This document shows positions 36,195 through 46,966 of a stretch of 64,000 nt of DNA, one piece after another. Numbering within the stretch: the first letter of the stretch is position 1; every line of letters starts with the position of its first letter. Position numbers and translations under genes: made by a program. Origin of the DNA: Streptomyces sp. AA1529 (GTDB lineage Bacteria; Actinomycetota; Actinomycetes; Streptomycetales; Streptomycetaceae); assembly GCF_000280905.1 (NCBI RefSeq), contig NZ_ALAP01000104.1, positions 1 through 64,000 on the forward strand, written 5' to 3'. Below the pieces are notes generated by a model. It saw nothing but the letters and a program-made list of their open reading frames with translations, was not told the origin of the DNA and searched no databases.

Positions 36195-36241
36195 CTACCA
36201 GATCTAGTGGTTTGATGAGCGCGCGCCACCATAAGTTGTGT
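36195..36241 (+). promoter_or_regulatory. Pair of NrdR boxes
   Basis: Box 1 at 36195-36210 (CTACCAGATCTAGTGG) and box 2 at 36226-36241 (CCACCATAAGTTGTGT) both resemble the acaCwAtATaTwGtgt consensus, with about 10 and 12 of 16 positions matching. Their start-to-start distance is 31 bp, three helical turns, the spacing NrdR needs for cooperative binding. A -10-like TATGCT lies at 36273-36278, so the boxes sit just upstream of or across the -35 of the nrdR-nrdJ promoter. Confidence 0.75.
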
Positions 36242-36371
36242 CCCCGGGTGCTCACGCCGTGGGGATGTCGCCTATGCTGGAGGCCAGTCGAGGGGCCCCT
36301 GTGACGGGGGTGCCGCGACGTGATCAGTTATGCACGGTGAGGGCTCTGCGGGCCCTGGGAGGGTGGAGACG

Positions 36372-37022
36372 ATGCATTGCCCCTTCTGCCGGCACCCCGA
36401 CAGCCGTGTGGTCGACAGCCGTACGGCCGACGACGGAGCTGCCATCAGGCGCCGTCGGCAGTGCCCCCACTGCTCCAGGCGCTTCACCACCGTCGAGAAC
36501 GCATCACTCACGGTGATCAAGCGGAGCGGTGTCACCGAGCCCTTCAGCAGGGACAAGGTGATCGCGGGGGTGCGCAAGGCCTGCCAGGGGCGCCCCGTGA
36601 CCGAGGACGCGCTGGCCCAGCTCGGGCAGCGGGTCGAGGAGGCCGTCCGGGCGACCGGGAGCGCGGAACTGTCCACGCACGACGTCGGACTCGCCATACT
36701 CGGCCCGCTCCAGGACCTCGACCTCGTCGCCTATCTGCGCTTCGCCTCGGTCTACAAGGCGTTCGAGTCCCTGGAGGACTTCGAGACCGCCATATCCGAA
36801 CTGCGCGAGGTGCAGTCACTCGCCCCCGGGGTTCGGGGGGACGAAGCCGCCGGTGAGTGCGAAGGTGCCGACGGAGCCCGCGAGGGCAGGGGGCGTGCCG
36901 CCGGGGGAGAGGCGCGGGTGCTGCCCGAGGTGCCGCCGCCCGCCGGCGGGGGAGACCCGGCGCCGGGGGGATCCCGGGCGCGCGGGGGCGAAGGGGCCTC
37001 CGCCGCTGCCGCCGCGGACTGA
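36372..37022 (+). CDS. nrdR: Ribonucleotide reductase repressor NrdR
   Basis: 216 residues from ATG 36372. The N-terminal zinc ribbon is MHCPFCRHPDSRVVDSRT followed by RRRQCPHCSRRFTT (two CxxC pairs). The ATP-cone (about 45-140) starts VIKRSGVTEPFSRDKV and binds ATP or dATP, which sets whether NrdR oligomerises on its boxes. The usual protein is 150-180 residues; this one adds a Gly/Ala/Glu-rich tail after about residue 150. It lies 163 nt upstream of nrdJ and represses both genes through the box pair before it. GGTGGAG precedes the start. Confidence 0.95.
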   Translation: MHCPFCRHPDSRVVDSRTADDGAAIRRRRQCPHCSRRFTTVENASLTVIKRSGVTEPFSRDKVIAGVRKACQGRPVTEDALAQLGQRVEEAVRATGSAELSTHDVGLAILGPLQDLDLVAYLRFASVYKAFESLEDFETAISELREVQSLAPGVRGDEAAGECEGADGAREGRGRAAGGEARVLPEVPPPAGGGDPAPGGSRARGGEGASAAAAAD

Positions 37023-37185
37023 ACGGGGAGCCGCTCCGCGCCGCGCGGCCGGCAGCCGGGGTGCGTCCTCGGCACACGCAGAGACTTGGCCTGGACACGC
37101 ACCGTGCCCGGGTCATCAGACAGGCACAGCTCTCGGGGAAGAACCGGGGCATGTTGGGGCGTTATGCCCCACACAGGGAGGCGGA

Positions 37186-40080
<2,895 letters not shown>

Positions 40081-40148
40081 CAGCGGGCGGGTCCGCGTCC
40101 TGCGGATCCTCCGGGATCCGCTGCTGAGATCGTCGACCCGCGCATGAG

Positions 40149-40179
40149 AGAGGGAGCCGGCCCCGGGCCGGCTCCCTCT
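40149..40179 (+). terminator. nrdRJ terminator
   Basis: A 14-bp perfect stem from 40149 to 40179 with a tight GC-rich apex, 68 nt after the nrdJ stop. Confidence 0.8.
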
Positions 40180-40495
40180 TCGCTGTGCCGGCTTCTGCCG
40201 TGCCGCGGCCTGCGCTGCCGCTGCTCCGCGCCGCCGCTGCTCCGCGCCGCCGACACGGGGCTGTCGCGTGCCGTCGGCCCGGCTGTCGCGGGCGCGCACC
40301 GGGGTATGAGGAGGGGCGCGGTTGCCGACGGCGCCTCGCCAGTGATGGTCCGCGGCGTCGTACCTTCCGCTCCCGGCCTCCGGCCCCTGGGCGGCGGGAA
40401 CGATGCTCACGTGAGCGTTGTCGCACATCAGTGCGGTGCACGCCTGCGCCCGTGACCGGTCCGAGGGCTCACCGGGATGGCCGTACGATAGCGCG
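40180..40495. other. Spacer after nrdJ with a 16-bp tandem repeat
   Basis: 316 nt without a gene. It holds two exact tandem copies of a 16-bp unit (40218-40233 and 40234-40249) within a Gly/Arg-type GC-rich stretch. At its right end TACGAT (40484-40489) lies 6 nt before GTG 40496 and is a leaderless -10 for the next gene. Confidence 0.5.
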
Positions 40496-41104
40496 GTGCT
40501 GGTCAAGTGGATGCGCTGCACGGTCATCGACCGCCCGGGATTCGCGCGGGCCCAGCGGAAGTGGGCGGGACTGCTGGGCGAACCCGGCTTCCGCGGGCAG
40601 GGCGGGGGATGGAGCCGGTCCCGGGACGGGGTCGCGCACCTCTTCGGCTTCTGGGAGAGCAGGGCCTTCTACGACTCCTTCATGGCCCGCTCGCACGACC
40701 GGCTGCACGCCTCCCAGCTCGGCACCTACAAGGAGATGCAGGCCAGGCTCTTCGAATACCGTTTCGATGTGAAGACCGGCTTCCGTCCGGTCTTCACCGA
40801 CGCGGACCTGCTGCGGGTGGCGCACTGCCGGGTGCGGCCCGACCGGATCGAGCACTACATGCTCATGCAGGAGAAGGTGTGGAACCCGGCGATGGCGGGC
40901 TCGCCCGGCATGCTGCGCGGCGTCTTCGCGCAGGCGAACACGGAGGACGAGTTCCTCGTCCTGTCGATGTGGAACTCCACCGCCGAATACGGAAAGTACC
41001 GAGTGGAGCGTGTGGAGCGGCTGGCCCTGCGCGCCCGGACCGGGGCCGACCTCGCCCGCGTCACCGGCGACGTCATCGACCTGGAGCCGTCGTGGACCGT
41101 CTGA
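40496..41104 (+). CDS. YdbC-like (DUF4937) dimeric alpha/beta-barrel protein
   Basis: 202 residues from GTG 40496. Two repeats of a ferredoxin-like/ABM-type fold are visible: an N-terminal half with VLVKWMRCTVIDRPGFARAQ and HLFGFWESRAFYDSFM, and a C-terminal half with VAHCRVRPDRIEHYMLMQEK and LVLSMWNSTAEYGKYRVE. YdbC-like proteins resemble antibiotic-biosynthesis monooxygenases and heme-degrading enzymes, but the family is not biochemically defined. The start has a -10-like TACGAT 6 nt upstream and no SD, so it is probably leaderless. The next gene starts 15 nt downstream. Confidence 0.75.
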   Translation: MLVKWMRCTVIDRPGFARAQRKWAGLLGEPGFRGQGGGWSRSRDGVAHLFGFWESRAFYDSFMARSHDRLHASQLGTYKEMQARLFEYRFDVKTGFRPVFTDADLLRVAHCRVRPDRIEHYMLMQEKVWNPAMAGSPGMLRGVFAQANTEDEFLVLSMWNSTAEYGKYRVERVERLALRARTGADLARVTGDVIDLEPSWTV

Positions 41105-41119
41105 CCTAGGGTGGAGCCC

Positions 41120-41779
41120 ATGGCACGTCCTCGCCGAATCATCCTGCTCCGCCACGGAGAGTCGGAGGGAAACGCCGACGACAGCATCTACGAACGCGTG
41201 CCCGATCACGCACTGCCACTGACCGAACGCGGTCGGCGGCAGGCGGAGGAGGCGGGCAGGCGGCTCCGCGAGACCCTCGGCGAGGAGCGCGTCTCGGCCT
41301 TCGTGTCCCCCTACCGCCGTACTCGGGAGACACTCGCCGCGCTCGGGATCGGTCCGGCCCAGATGCGGGTGCGCGAGGAGCCCAGACTTCGCGAGCAGGA
41401 CTGGGGGAACTGGCAGGACCGGGACGACGTCCGCCAGCAGAAGAAGTACCGCGACGCCTACGGGCACTTCTTCTACCGCTTCGCCCAGGGTGAGTCCGGC
41501 GCCGACGTCTACGACCGGGCCGGGGCCTTCCTGGAGAGCCTGTGGCGCAGTTTCGAAGCGCCCGACAATCCGCCGAACGTCCTGCTGGTCACGCACGGAC
41601 TCACGATGCGGCTGTTCTGCATGCGCTGGTTCCACTGGACGGTGGAGGAGTTCGAATGCCTCTCCAATCCGCGCAACGGCGAGACCCGCGCCCTCCTCCT
41701 CGGCACTGAAGGCCGCTACCACCTCGACCGGCCCTTCGAGCGCTGGCAGGACCCCCGTCCCTACGGAGGCCCCAGCTAA
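41120..41779 (+). CDS. Histidine phosphatase (phosphoglycerate-mutase-like)
   Basis: 219 residues from ATG 41120. The RHG motif LLRHGESEGN holds the phospho-accepting His, the second active-site His is in VTHGLTMRLFCMRWFH, and the acid residue is likely the Glu in VREEPRLREQDWGNW. The branch contains phosphoglycerate mutases, phosphatases of sugar or nucleotide phosphates and regulators; the substrate is not readable. GTG 41111 is an in-frame alternative; GGTGGAG just before the ATG favours 41120. The TAA stop is part of the -10-like TAACAT that starts the next gene. Confidence 0.85.
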   Translation: MARPRRIILLRHGESEGNADDSIYERVPDHALPLTERGRRQAEEAGRRLRETLGEERVSAFVSPYRRTRETLAALGIGPAQMRVREEPRLREQDWGNWQDRDDVRQQKKYRDAYGHFFYRFAQGESGADVYDRAGAFLESLWRSFEAPDNPPNVLLVTHGLTMRLFCMRWFHWTVEEFECLSNPRNGETRALLLGTEGRYHLDRPFERWQDPRPYGGPS

Positions 41780-41782
41780 CAT
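41777..41782 (+). promoter_or_regulatory. Leaderless -10 overlapping the phosphatase stop codon
   Basis: TAACAT uses the TAA stop as its first three bases and lies 9 nt before ATG 41792. Confidence 0.4.
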
Positions 41783-41791
41783 CGTCGGTAC

Positions 41792-42814
41792 ATGAGCGCA
41801 CTCCCGTCCGACCCCACCCGCGCCGAGCGGCTCTCCCGCGCCCTTGCCGCCCTGCGCGGCCTGGCCGTGGGCGACGCTCTGGGCTCCCAGTTCTTCGTCC
41901 CCGCCAACCTCACCTACCTGCGCCGCCGGGAACCGCCCCCGGGAAACTGGCAGTGGACCGACGACACCGAGATGGCCGCCTCCGTGGTCGCCGTACTCGC
42001 GGCGCACGGCCGCACCGACCAGGACGCGCTGGCCGCCTCCTTCGCTCTGCGCCACGACTTCGACCGTGGCTACGGCCCCGCGGTGAACCGGATGCTCCGC
42101 CTGATCCGCCAGGAGGGCGGGGACTGGAGGGAGTTGGCGGCCTCCCTCTTCGACGGCCAGGGGTCCTGGGGGAACGGTGGCGCCATGCGGGTCGCCCCGC
42201 TGGGTGCCTGGTTCGCCGACGATCCGGAGCGGGCGGCAGACGAAGCCGTACGCTCCGCCGAGGTCACCCACCGGCACCCCGAGGCTGTCGCGGGTACCCG
42301 GGCCGTCGCGGCGGCGGCTGCTCTCGTCGCCGCTGCGGAACACGGTCCTCCCGCGGTGCCGGAAGGCGTCGGCCGCGGTACCGGCGCCGACCCGGCAGGG
42401 ACGGCGGACGCGGACAGCGGCGAATCCGCACCCGCACCGGCTCCGCTGACCGCCGAGCACCTGCTCACCCGGGTCCAGGAACTCGTCCCCCGCAGCGCCG
42501 TGCAGGCGGGGCTGCGCCGCGCCGTGGATCTGCTCGACTACGCCGACGTGGGCACGGTCGCGGCGGTTCTCGGCTGCGGCCGGCGCACCAGTACGCAGGA
42601 CACGGTCCCTTTCGCACTCTGGGCCGCCGCCCGGAACCTGGGGGACTTCCGGGCAGCGCTCTGGGCGACCGCGAGCGCCGGTGGTGACGTGGACACCACA
42701 TGCGCGATCGTCGGCGGGATCGTGGCAGCCGCCGGCCCTGGCGCGGCTCCTCCGCGGGAGTGGCACGAGCGCACGGAGCGGTTTCCCGCCTGGCTGCTGG
42801 AGGCGGTGCGCTGA
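41792..42814 (+). CDS. ADP-ribosylglycohydrolase (DraG/ARH family)
   Basis: 340 residues. Removes ADP-ribose from modified proteins or hydrolyses related compounds with two magnesium ions. The metal ligands are spread over the family motifs GDALGSQF, WTDDTEMAAS, GNGGAMRVAPLG and GGDVDTTCAIVGG. A Pro/Ala/Gly-rich insertion at about residues 190-220 lengthens a surface loop. No ADP-ribosyltransferase or macrodomain gene lies in the window, so its target is unknown; a nitrogenase role as in DraG is excluded by context. It lies 12 nt after the phosphatase stop with its own leaderless promoter. Confidence 0.88.
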   Translation: MSALPSDPTRAERLSRALAALRGLAVGDALGSQFFVPANLTYLRRREPPPGNWQWTDDTEMAASVVAVLAAHGRTDQDALAASFALRHDFDRGYGPAVNRMLRLIRQEGGDWRELAASLFDGQGSWGNGGAMRVAPLGAWFADDPERAADEAVRSAEVTHRHPEAVAGTRAVAAAAALVAAAEHGPPAVPEGVGRGTGADPAGTADADSGESAPAPAPLTAEHLLTRVQELVPRSAVQAGLRRAVDLLDYADVGTVAAVLGCGRRTSTQDTVPFALWAAARNLGDFRAALWATASAGGDVDTTCAIVGGIVAAAGPGAAPPREWHERTERFPAWLLEAVR

Positions 42815-43018
42815 GCCCGGCCGCCCGCCACGCGGGCCGGGAGCCGCCCGGACCGGAATCCGAGGGGTGCTGCTCCCGGTTTCGGGGACGCTCCGTCACT
42901 GTTCCACCGCCTTCCGCGATCACCGGCACCGGATTCCGGACTCTTTCCGAGATCGGGGCCAACTTTGTCGGACTCCCCTGAACTCACGGCCCCCGCAGCG
43001 GATACGCTGGTTATTGCC

Positions 43019-43696
43019 ATGCCGTACGAGTCTCCAACCCATCGCGTCGAGCGTTCGCTCCGCGCCACCACCGGCGCCAAGATCGTCGCCGGAGTGGACG
43101 AGGTCGGCCGTGGAGCCTGGGCGGGACCCGTCACGGTCTGCGCCGCGATCACGGGTCTGCGTCGTCCTCCCGCCGGTCTCACCGATTCCAAACTCATCCC
43201 CGAGCCCCGCCGCAGTGAGCTCGCCGAAGAACTGGTCAGTTGGGTCAGTGCCTATTCGCTCGGTCACTCCACCCCGGAGGAGATCGACGCGCAGGGCATG
43301 ACAGCCGCCCTTCGGCTCGCTGCCGTCCGGGCCCTGGACGGCCTGCCCGAACGCCCCGATGCCGTGATCCTCGACGGCAAGCACGACTACCTCGGAGCCC
43401 CTTGGCGGGTGCGGACCGTGATCAAGGGCGACCAGTCCTGTGTCGCTGTCGCGGCCGCTTCCGTCATCGCCAAGGTGCGCCGCGACGCCCTCATGGCCGG
43501 ACTCGCCGCAGAGCACGCCGAGTTCGCATTCGAGGACAACGCCGGGTATCCCTCACCCGTCCACCGGGCCGCTTTGGAAAGCAGCGGCCCCACCCCCTAC
43601 CACCGGCTGTCATGGGCGTATATGGATGCCCTGACCCGCTGGAAACATCTCAAGCGCAACCGGAGCGAGCCCACAGCACAGATCGGCCTCTTCTGA
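43019..43696 (+). CDS. rnhB: Ribonuclease HII
   Basis: 225 residues from ATG 43019. Cuts the RNA strand of RNA-DNA hybrids and removes single ribonucleotides from DNA. The catalytic DEDD set starts in VAGVDEVGRGAWAGPV; the third acid is in VILDGKHDYLG and the fourth is in the region SVIAKVRRDALM to YPSPVHRAAL. The frame stays open to TTG 42965 (18 more residues) but the ATG has a promoter-like TACGCT nearby and fits the usual length. It opens a row of DNA-metabolism genes (UvrD-relic, recQ). Confidence 0.93.
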   Translation: MPYESPTHRVERSLRATTGAKIVAGVDEVGRGAWAGPVTVCAAITGLRRPPAGLTDSKLIPEPRRSELAEELVSWVSAYSLGHSTPEEIDAQGMTAALRLAAVRALDGLPERPDAVILDGKHDYLGAPWRVRTVIKGDQSCVAVAAASVIAKVRRDALMAGLAAEHAEFAFEDNAGYPSPVHRAALESSGPTPYHRLSWAYMDALTRWKHLKRNRSEPTAQIGLF

Positions 43697-43808
43697 ACCG
43701 GCACAACCGGACGGCGCCGTCACGAAGTACCGGATCCCGTCGCGGGAATATCCGCGCAACCAGTACCCGCTGATACGCCTGTTTCCGTCATTTGATAGAC
43801 AACACCTC

Positions 43809-44429
43809 ATGCCTCTCACTCCCGAGGAGCCACAGATTTACGAGAGCGTCCCGGGCACCCGCGCCTCAGCGGGAGCATCCCGAACTCCGCAGGCATCCCG
43901 CACCGCAGCCCCGGTTCCCGGCCCCCGCCAGGCACCGCGCCCCGCACCGCCACGCACCGACAGCAAGGGCCCCCACACACCGGGCCGCCCCGGCGGCCCC
44001 CAGCAGGGCGACAAGCCCTCCACCCCGGCCACGTCACCCGCCGCGCCAGCCTCGGCCCGTATCCAGCTGGTCGCGGCCACCGACGCGACGGCGGTGGAAG
44101 TCGCCGACGAGACCGTCGACAAGCTTCTCGACGAAGGCCGGGCGCCCGGCGAGATCCTGCTGCTGACCACCGGCGGTCAGCATCCGTGGGCGGAGCATGA
44201 ACTCTCCTTCGGTGAGGATTCCTACTGGCGCCAACTGGCCGACGCGGAGGATGTCTTCTGCGCCCACGCCTCTGCCGTCGCCCGCACCGCCCAGCGAGCC
44301 ATCGTGCTGCTCGCCGTCAACGGCGGCACCGACCCCGAGGCGACCGCGGCGTTGCCCGCAGCTCTGGAGAAGGCAACCGAGCAGCTCATCGTCTGCGGCG
44401 ATCCCGAGCGCGTACGCGCACTGCTGTGA
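43809..44429 (+). CDS. Free-standing UvrD/Rep-helicase C-terminal-like domain with disordered N-terminus
   Basis: 206 residues. Residues 1-85 are Pro/Ala/Gly/Thr-rich and disordered. Residues 85-206 resemble the last part of actinobacterial UvrD-like superfamily I helicases: ARIQLVAATDATAVEVADET, then EGRAPGEILLLTTGGQHPWA, EDVFCAHASAVARTAQRAIV, VLLAVNGG, and a final TEQLIVCGDPERVRALL. In helicases these blocks form motifs IV-VI; here the motif VI VGLSRA is replaced by PAALEKA and there is no Walker A, Walker B or 1A domain. So it cannot hydrolyse ATP as a helicase. It is conserved in Streptomyces as far as I recall, without function. It has a leaderless start (GATAGA 43793-43798) and converges with recQ. 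Confidence 0.7.
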   Translation: MPLTPEEPQIYESVPGTRASAGASRTPQASRTAAPVPGPRQAPRPAPPRTDSKGPHTPGRPGGPQQGDKPSTPATSPAAPASARIQLVAATDATAVEVADETVDKLLDEGRAPGEILLLTTGGQHPWAEHELSFGEDSYWRQLADAEDVFCAHASAVARTAQRAIVLLAVNGGTDPEATAALPAALEKATEQLIVCGDPERVRALL

Positions 44430-44509
44430 TGTCTGCCCTCGCCGCGGCGGCCTCGGGTCCGAGGAGCAGCCGAGGCGAGTCCGCAGCCTGCCCGGTCGCG
44501 CCGGGGCCG

Positions 44510-44631
44510 GCCGGTGCCCGGGGTGACCGGCACCGGCGCCGTCCCCGAGCTGCGCTCCCCACCGCCTCGGACCGAGGGTGAGTGCCGCGGGCGGTCGGCC
44601 GGGTCGGCCCCTCCCTTCGGTCCGCCCGCGG
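44510..44631. terminator. Two hairpins in the convergent spacer (UvrD-relic / recQ)
   Basis: Hairpin A: 44510-44518 with 44529-44537 (9 bp, 10-nt loop), for the plus-strand gene. Hairpin B: 44585-44594 with 44622-44631 (10 bp, 27-nt loop), directly after the recQ stop on the minus strand. Confidence 0.5.
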
Positions 44632-44633
44632 TC

Positions 44634-46826
44634 TCAGTTCTGGGTGGCGAGGACCAGCGGCAGCACCTCCTTGGCACCGGCCTGGCGGAGCATCCGCGCT
44701 GCCACCGCGATCGTCCACCCCGTGGCGGTGTAGTCGTCCACCAACAGGACCGGCCCCTCCAGGGCGGCGAGGGACTCCGCCAGCTCCGGAGGCAGCATCA
44801 GCGCCTCGTGGACAGCGCGCAGCCGCTGGGCGCCGTTGCTGCGCGCGCCGTTCAGCATCCCGAACTCGTCCGCGCAGGTGATCGCACCGAGCAGCGGAAT
44901 CCGGCCGATGTCCGCGATCCGTTCCGCGAAGGACCGCACCAACTGCGGGCGGGTCCGGGAATCGACCGCCACGATGCCGGCCGGCCGTTCCGGTGCCTCG
45001 CCGCCCTCTCCCGAGGACCAGCCGTCGGGTCCCTTGGCCCAGTCCGAGAGAACCGTCACCGCGCCGCGCAGCACATCCTCCGGTACCGGTCCGTCGCCGC
45101 CCTGTTCGGCCAGCAGCGGCCGCAGCCGGTTTCCCCAGCCGATGTCGGAGAGACGTCCGAGGGCTCTGCCGGGTGACGCCTGCTGCTGCTGGGGGATCCG
45201 CCCCTTGAGATCCAGGCCGGCGGACTGCATTCCGGTGGGCCACATCTTCCGCGGCTCGATCCGCACCCCCGGCCTGTTCAGCTCTCCGCGAGCTGCTGCC
45301 ACGAGTGACTCGTCGACTTCCGGGCTGAATCTGCTGCCGGTGCAGTTGTCGCACCGCCCGCATGGTGCCGCCGACTCGTCGTCCAGCTCTCGCCGCAGAT
45401 ACTCCATCCGGCAGTCGGTCGTCTCGGTGTAGTGGCGCATCGCCCGCTGCTCGGCCTGCCGCTGCCGCTCGACCCACTCGTACCGATCGGCCTCGTAGTG
45501 CCAGGGTCGGCCGGTGGCGACCCAGCCTCCCCTGACCCGCTGCACCGCGCCGTCGACGTCGAGCACCTTCAGCATCACCTCCAGGCGGGAGCGACGCAGC
45601 TCCACCCGGGGTTCCAGGGCCGGCAGCGACATCGGGGACTCGGAGGCCGCCAGCACCTCCAGGGTCCGCCGCACCTGCTCCTCCGGGGGGAAGGCCAGCG
45701 AGGCGAAGTAGCGCCAGATCGCTTCGTCCTCCTGGCCGGGAAGCAGCAGCACCTCCGCGTGCTCGACACCGCGGCCCGCACGGCCGACCTGCTGGTAATA
45801 AGCGATCGGAGAGGAGGGCGAGCCCAGGTGGACCACGAAACCGAGATCCGGCTTGTCGAAGCCCATGCCCAGAGCTGACGTCGCCACCAGGGCTTTCACC
45901 CGATTGGCGAGGAGGTCGTTCTCGGCGGCCTCGCGGTCGGCGTTCTCCTGGCGGCCCGTGTAGGAGGCCACCTCGTGTCCGCACTGGCGGAGGAAGGCCG
46001 TCACCTCCTCGGCGGCCGCCACGGTGAGGGTGTAGACGATGCCCGACCCCGGCAGGGACTTCAGGTGCTCTCCCAGCCAGGCCAGGCGGTGCGCGGCGTC
46101 GGGCAGCCGCAGGACACCGAGACTCAGGCTCTCCCGGTCCAGGGAGCCGCGCAGCACCAGGGCGGGAGACGCGTCCGCGTCGGTGCCGTCGTCCGCCGCT
46201 CTGCCGGTACCGAGCTGCTCGGCGACGTCGGCCGTGACCCGCGCATTGGCCGTGGCGGTTGTCGCGAGCACCGGGACGCCCGACGGCAGCTCGGCGAGTA
46301 TGGTCCGCAGCCGTCGGTAGTCCGGACGGAAATCGTGGCCCCAGTCGGAGATGCAGTGCGCCTCGTCCACGACGAGCAGACCGGTGGAGGTGGTGAGACC
46401 GGGCAGCACATGATCGCGGAATTCCGGATTGTTGAGACGCTCGGGGCTGACCAGCAGCACGTCGACCCGTCCGTCGGCGATCTCGGACTCGATGGTCCGC
46501 CACTCCTCGGGGTTCGCCGAATTGATCGTGCGGGCCCGGATCCCGGCCCGGGAGGCCGCCTCCACCTGGTTGCGCATCAGCGCCAGCAGCGGAGAGACGA
46601 TCACCGTCGGACCCGCGCCGCGCTTGCGCAGCAGTGCCGTCGCCACGAAGTAGACCGCGGACTTCCCCCAGCCGGTGCGCTGCACGACCAGCGCTCTCCT
46701 CCGCTCCGCGACCAGCGCCTCGATGGCCCGCCACTGATCCGTGCGCAGCCGGGCCGTCCCCTCGCGGTCACCGACAAGATCGGCCAGCACCGCGTCTGCG
46801 GCCTGCCGCAGCTTCGTATCACTCAT
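44634..46826 (-). CDS. recQ: RecQ-family DNA helicase fused to a phosphoribosyltransferase-like domain
   Basis: 730 residues from ATG 46826. Superfamily 2 helicase: motif I in VVQRTGWGKSAVYFVATA, IVSPLLALMRNQV, DEAH-type box LVVDEAHCISDWGHDFRPDY, motif III LATTATANARV, motif VI YYQQVGRAGRG. A RecQ-type zinc site follows (CGRCDNCTGSRFS with an upstream Cys in TTDCRMEYL). Instead of an HRDC domain the last 150 residues look like a type I phosphoribosyltransferase, ending with the PRPP loop VLLVDDYTATGWT. So the protein may couple unwinding to binding of a nucleotide or PRPP-like ligand; this is inference. It converges with the UvrD-relic gene. Confidence 0.88.
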   Translation of the reverse strand: MSDTKLRQAADAVLADLVGDREGTARLRTDQWRAIEALVAERRRALVVQRTGWGKSAVYFVATALLRKRGAGPTVIVSPLLALMRNQVEAASRAGIRARTINSANPEEWRTIESEIADGRVDVLLVSPERLNNPEFRDHVLPGLTTSTGLLVVDEAHCISDWGHDFRPDYRRLRTILAELPSGVPVLATTATANARVTADVAEQLGTGRAADDGTDADASPALVLRGSLDRESLSLGVLRLPDAAHRLAWLGEHLKSLPGSGIVYTLTVAAAEEVTAFLRQCGHEVASYTGRQENADREAAENDLLANRVKALVATSALGMGFDKPDLGFVVHLGSPSSPIAYYQQVGRAGRGVEHAEVLLLPGQEDEAIWRYFASLAFPPEEQVRRTLEVLAASESPMSLPALEPRVELRRSRLEVMLKVLDVDGAVQRVRGGWVATGRPWHYEADRYEWVERQRQAEQRAMRHYTETTDCRMEYLRRELDDESAAPCGRCDNCTGSRFSPEVDESLVAAARGELNRPGVRIEPRKMWPTGMQSAGLDLKGRIPQQQQASPGRALGRLSDIGWGNRLRPLLAEQGGDGPVPEDVLRGAVTVLSDWAKGPDGWSSGEGGEAPERPAGIVAVDSRTRPQLVRSFAERIADIGRIPLLGAITCADEFGMLNGARSNGAQRLRAVHEALMLPPELAESLAALEGPVLLVDDYTATGWTIAVAARMLRQAGAKEVLPLVLATQN

Positions 46827-46966
46827 GCGTCCATGCAACCCGATGGCTCGGACATGTGCGGAACCTGGTCTGTGGATAACCCCCGACCGATATGACAACC
46901 ATGTGGATGGTCTCGGCTGTGGACAACCGGCGGCCGGAAGTCCCGGGGCGGGGGCACCTTCGGGGC

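Noticed and set aside
42965..43018. Longer RNase HII starting at TTG 42965
   Set aside because: The added 18 residues are low complexity, no SD precedes the TTG, and a promoter-like TACGCT lies between it and ATG 43019.
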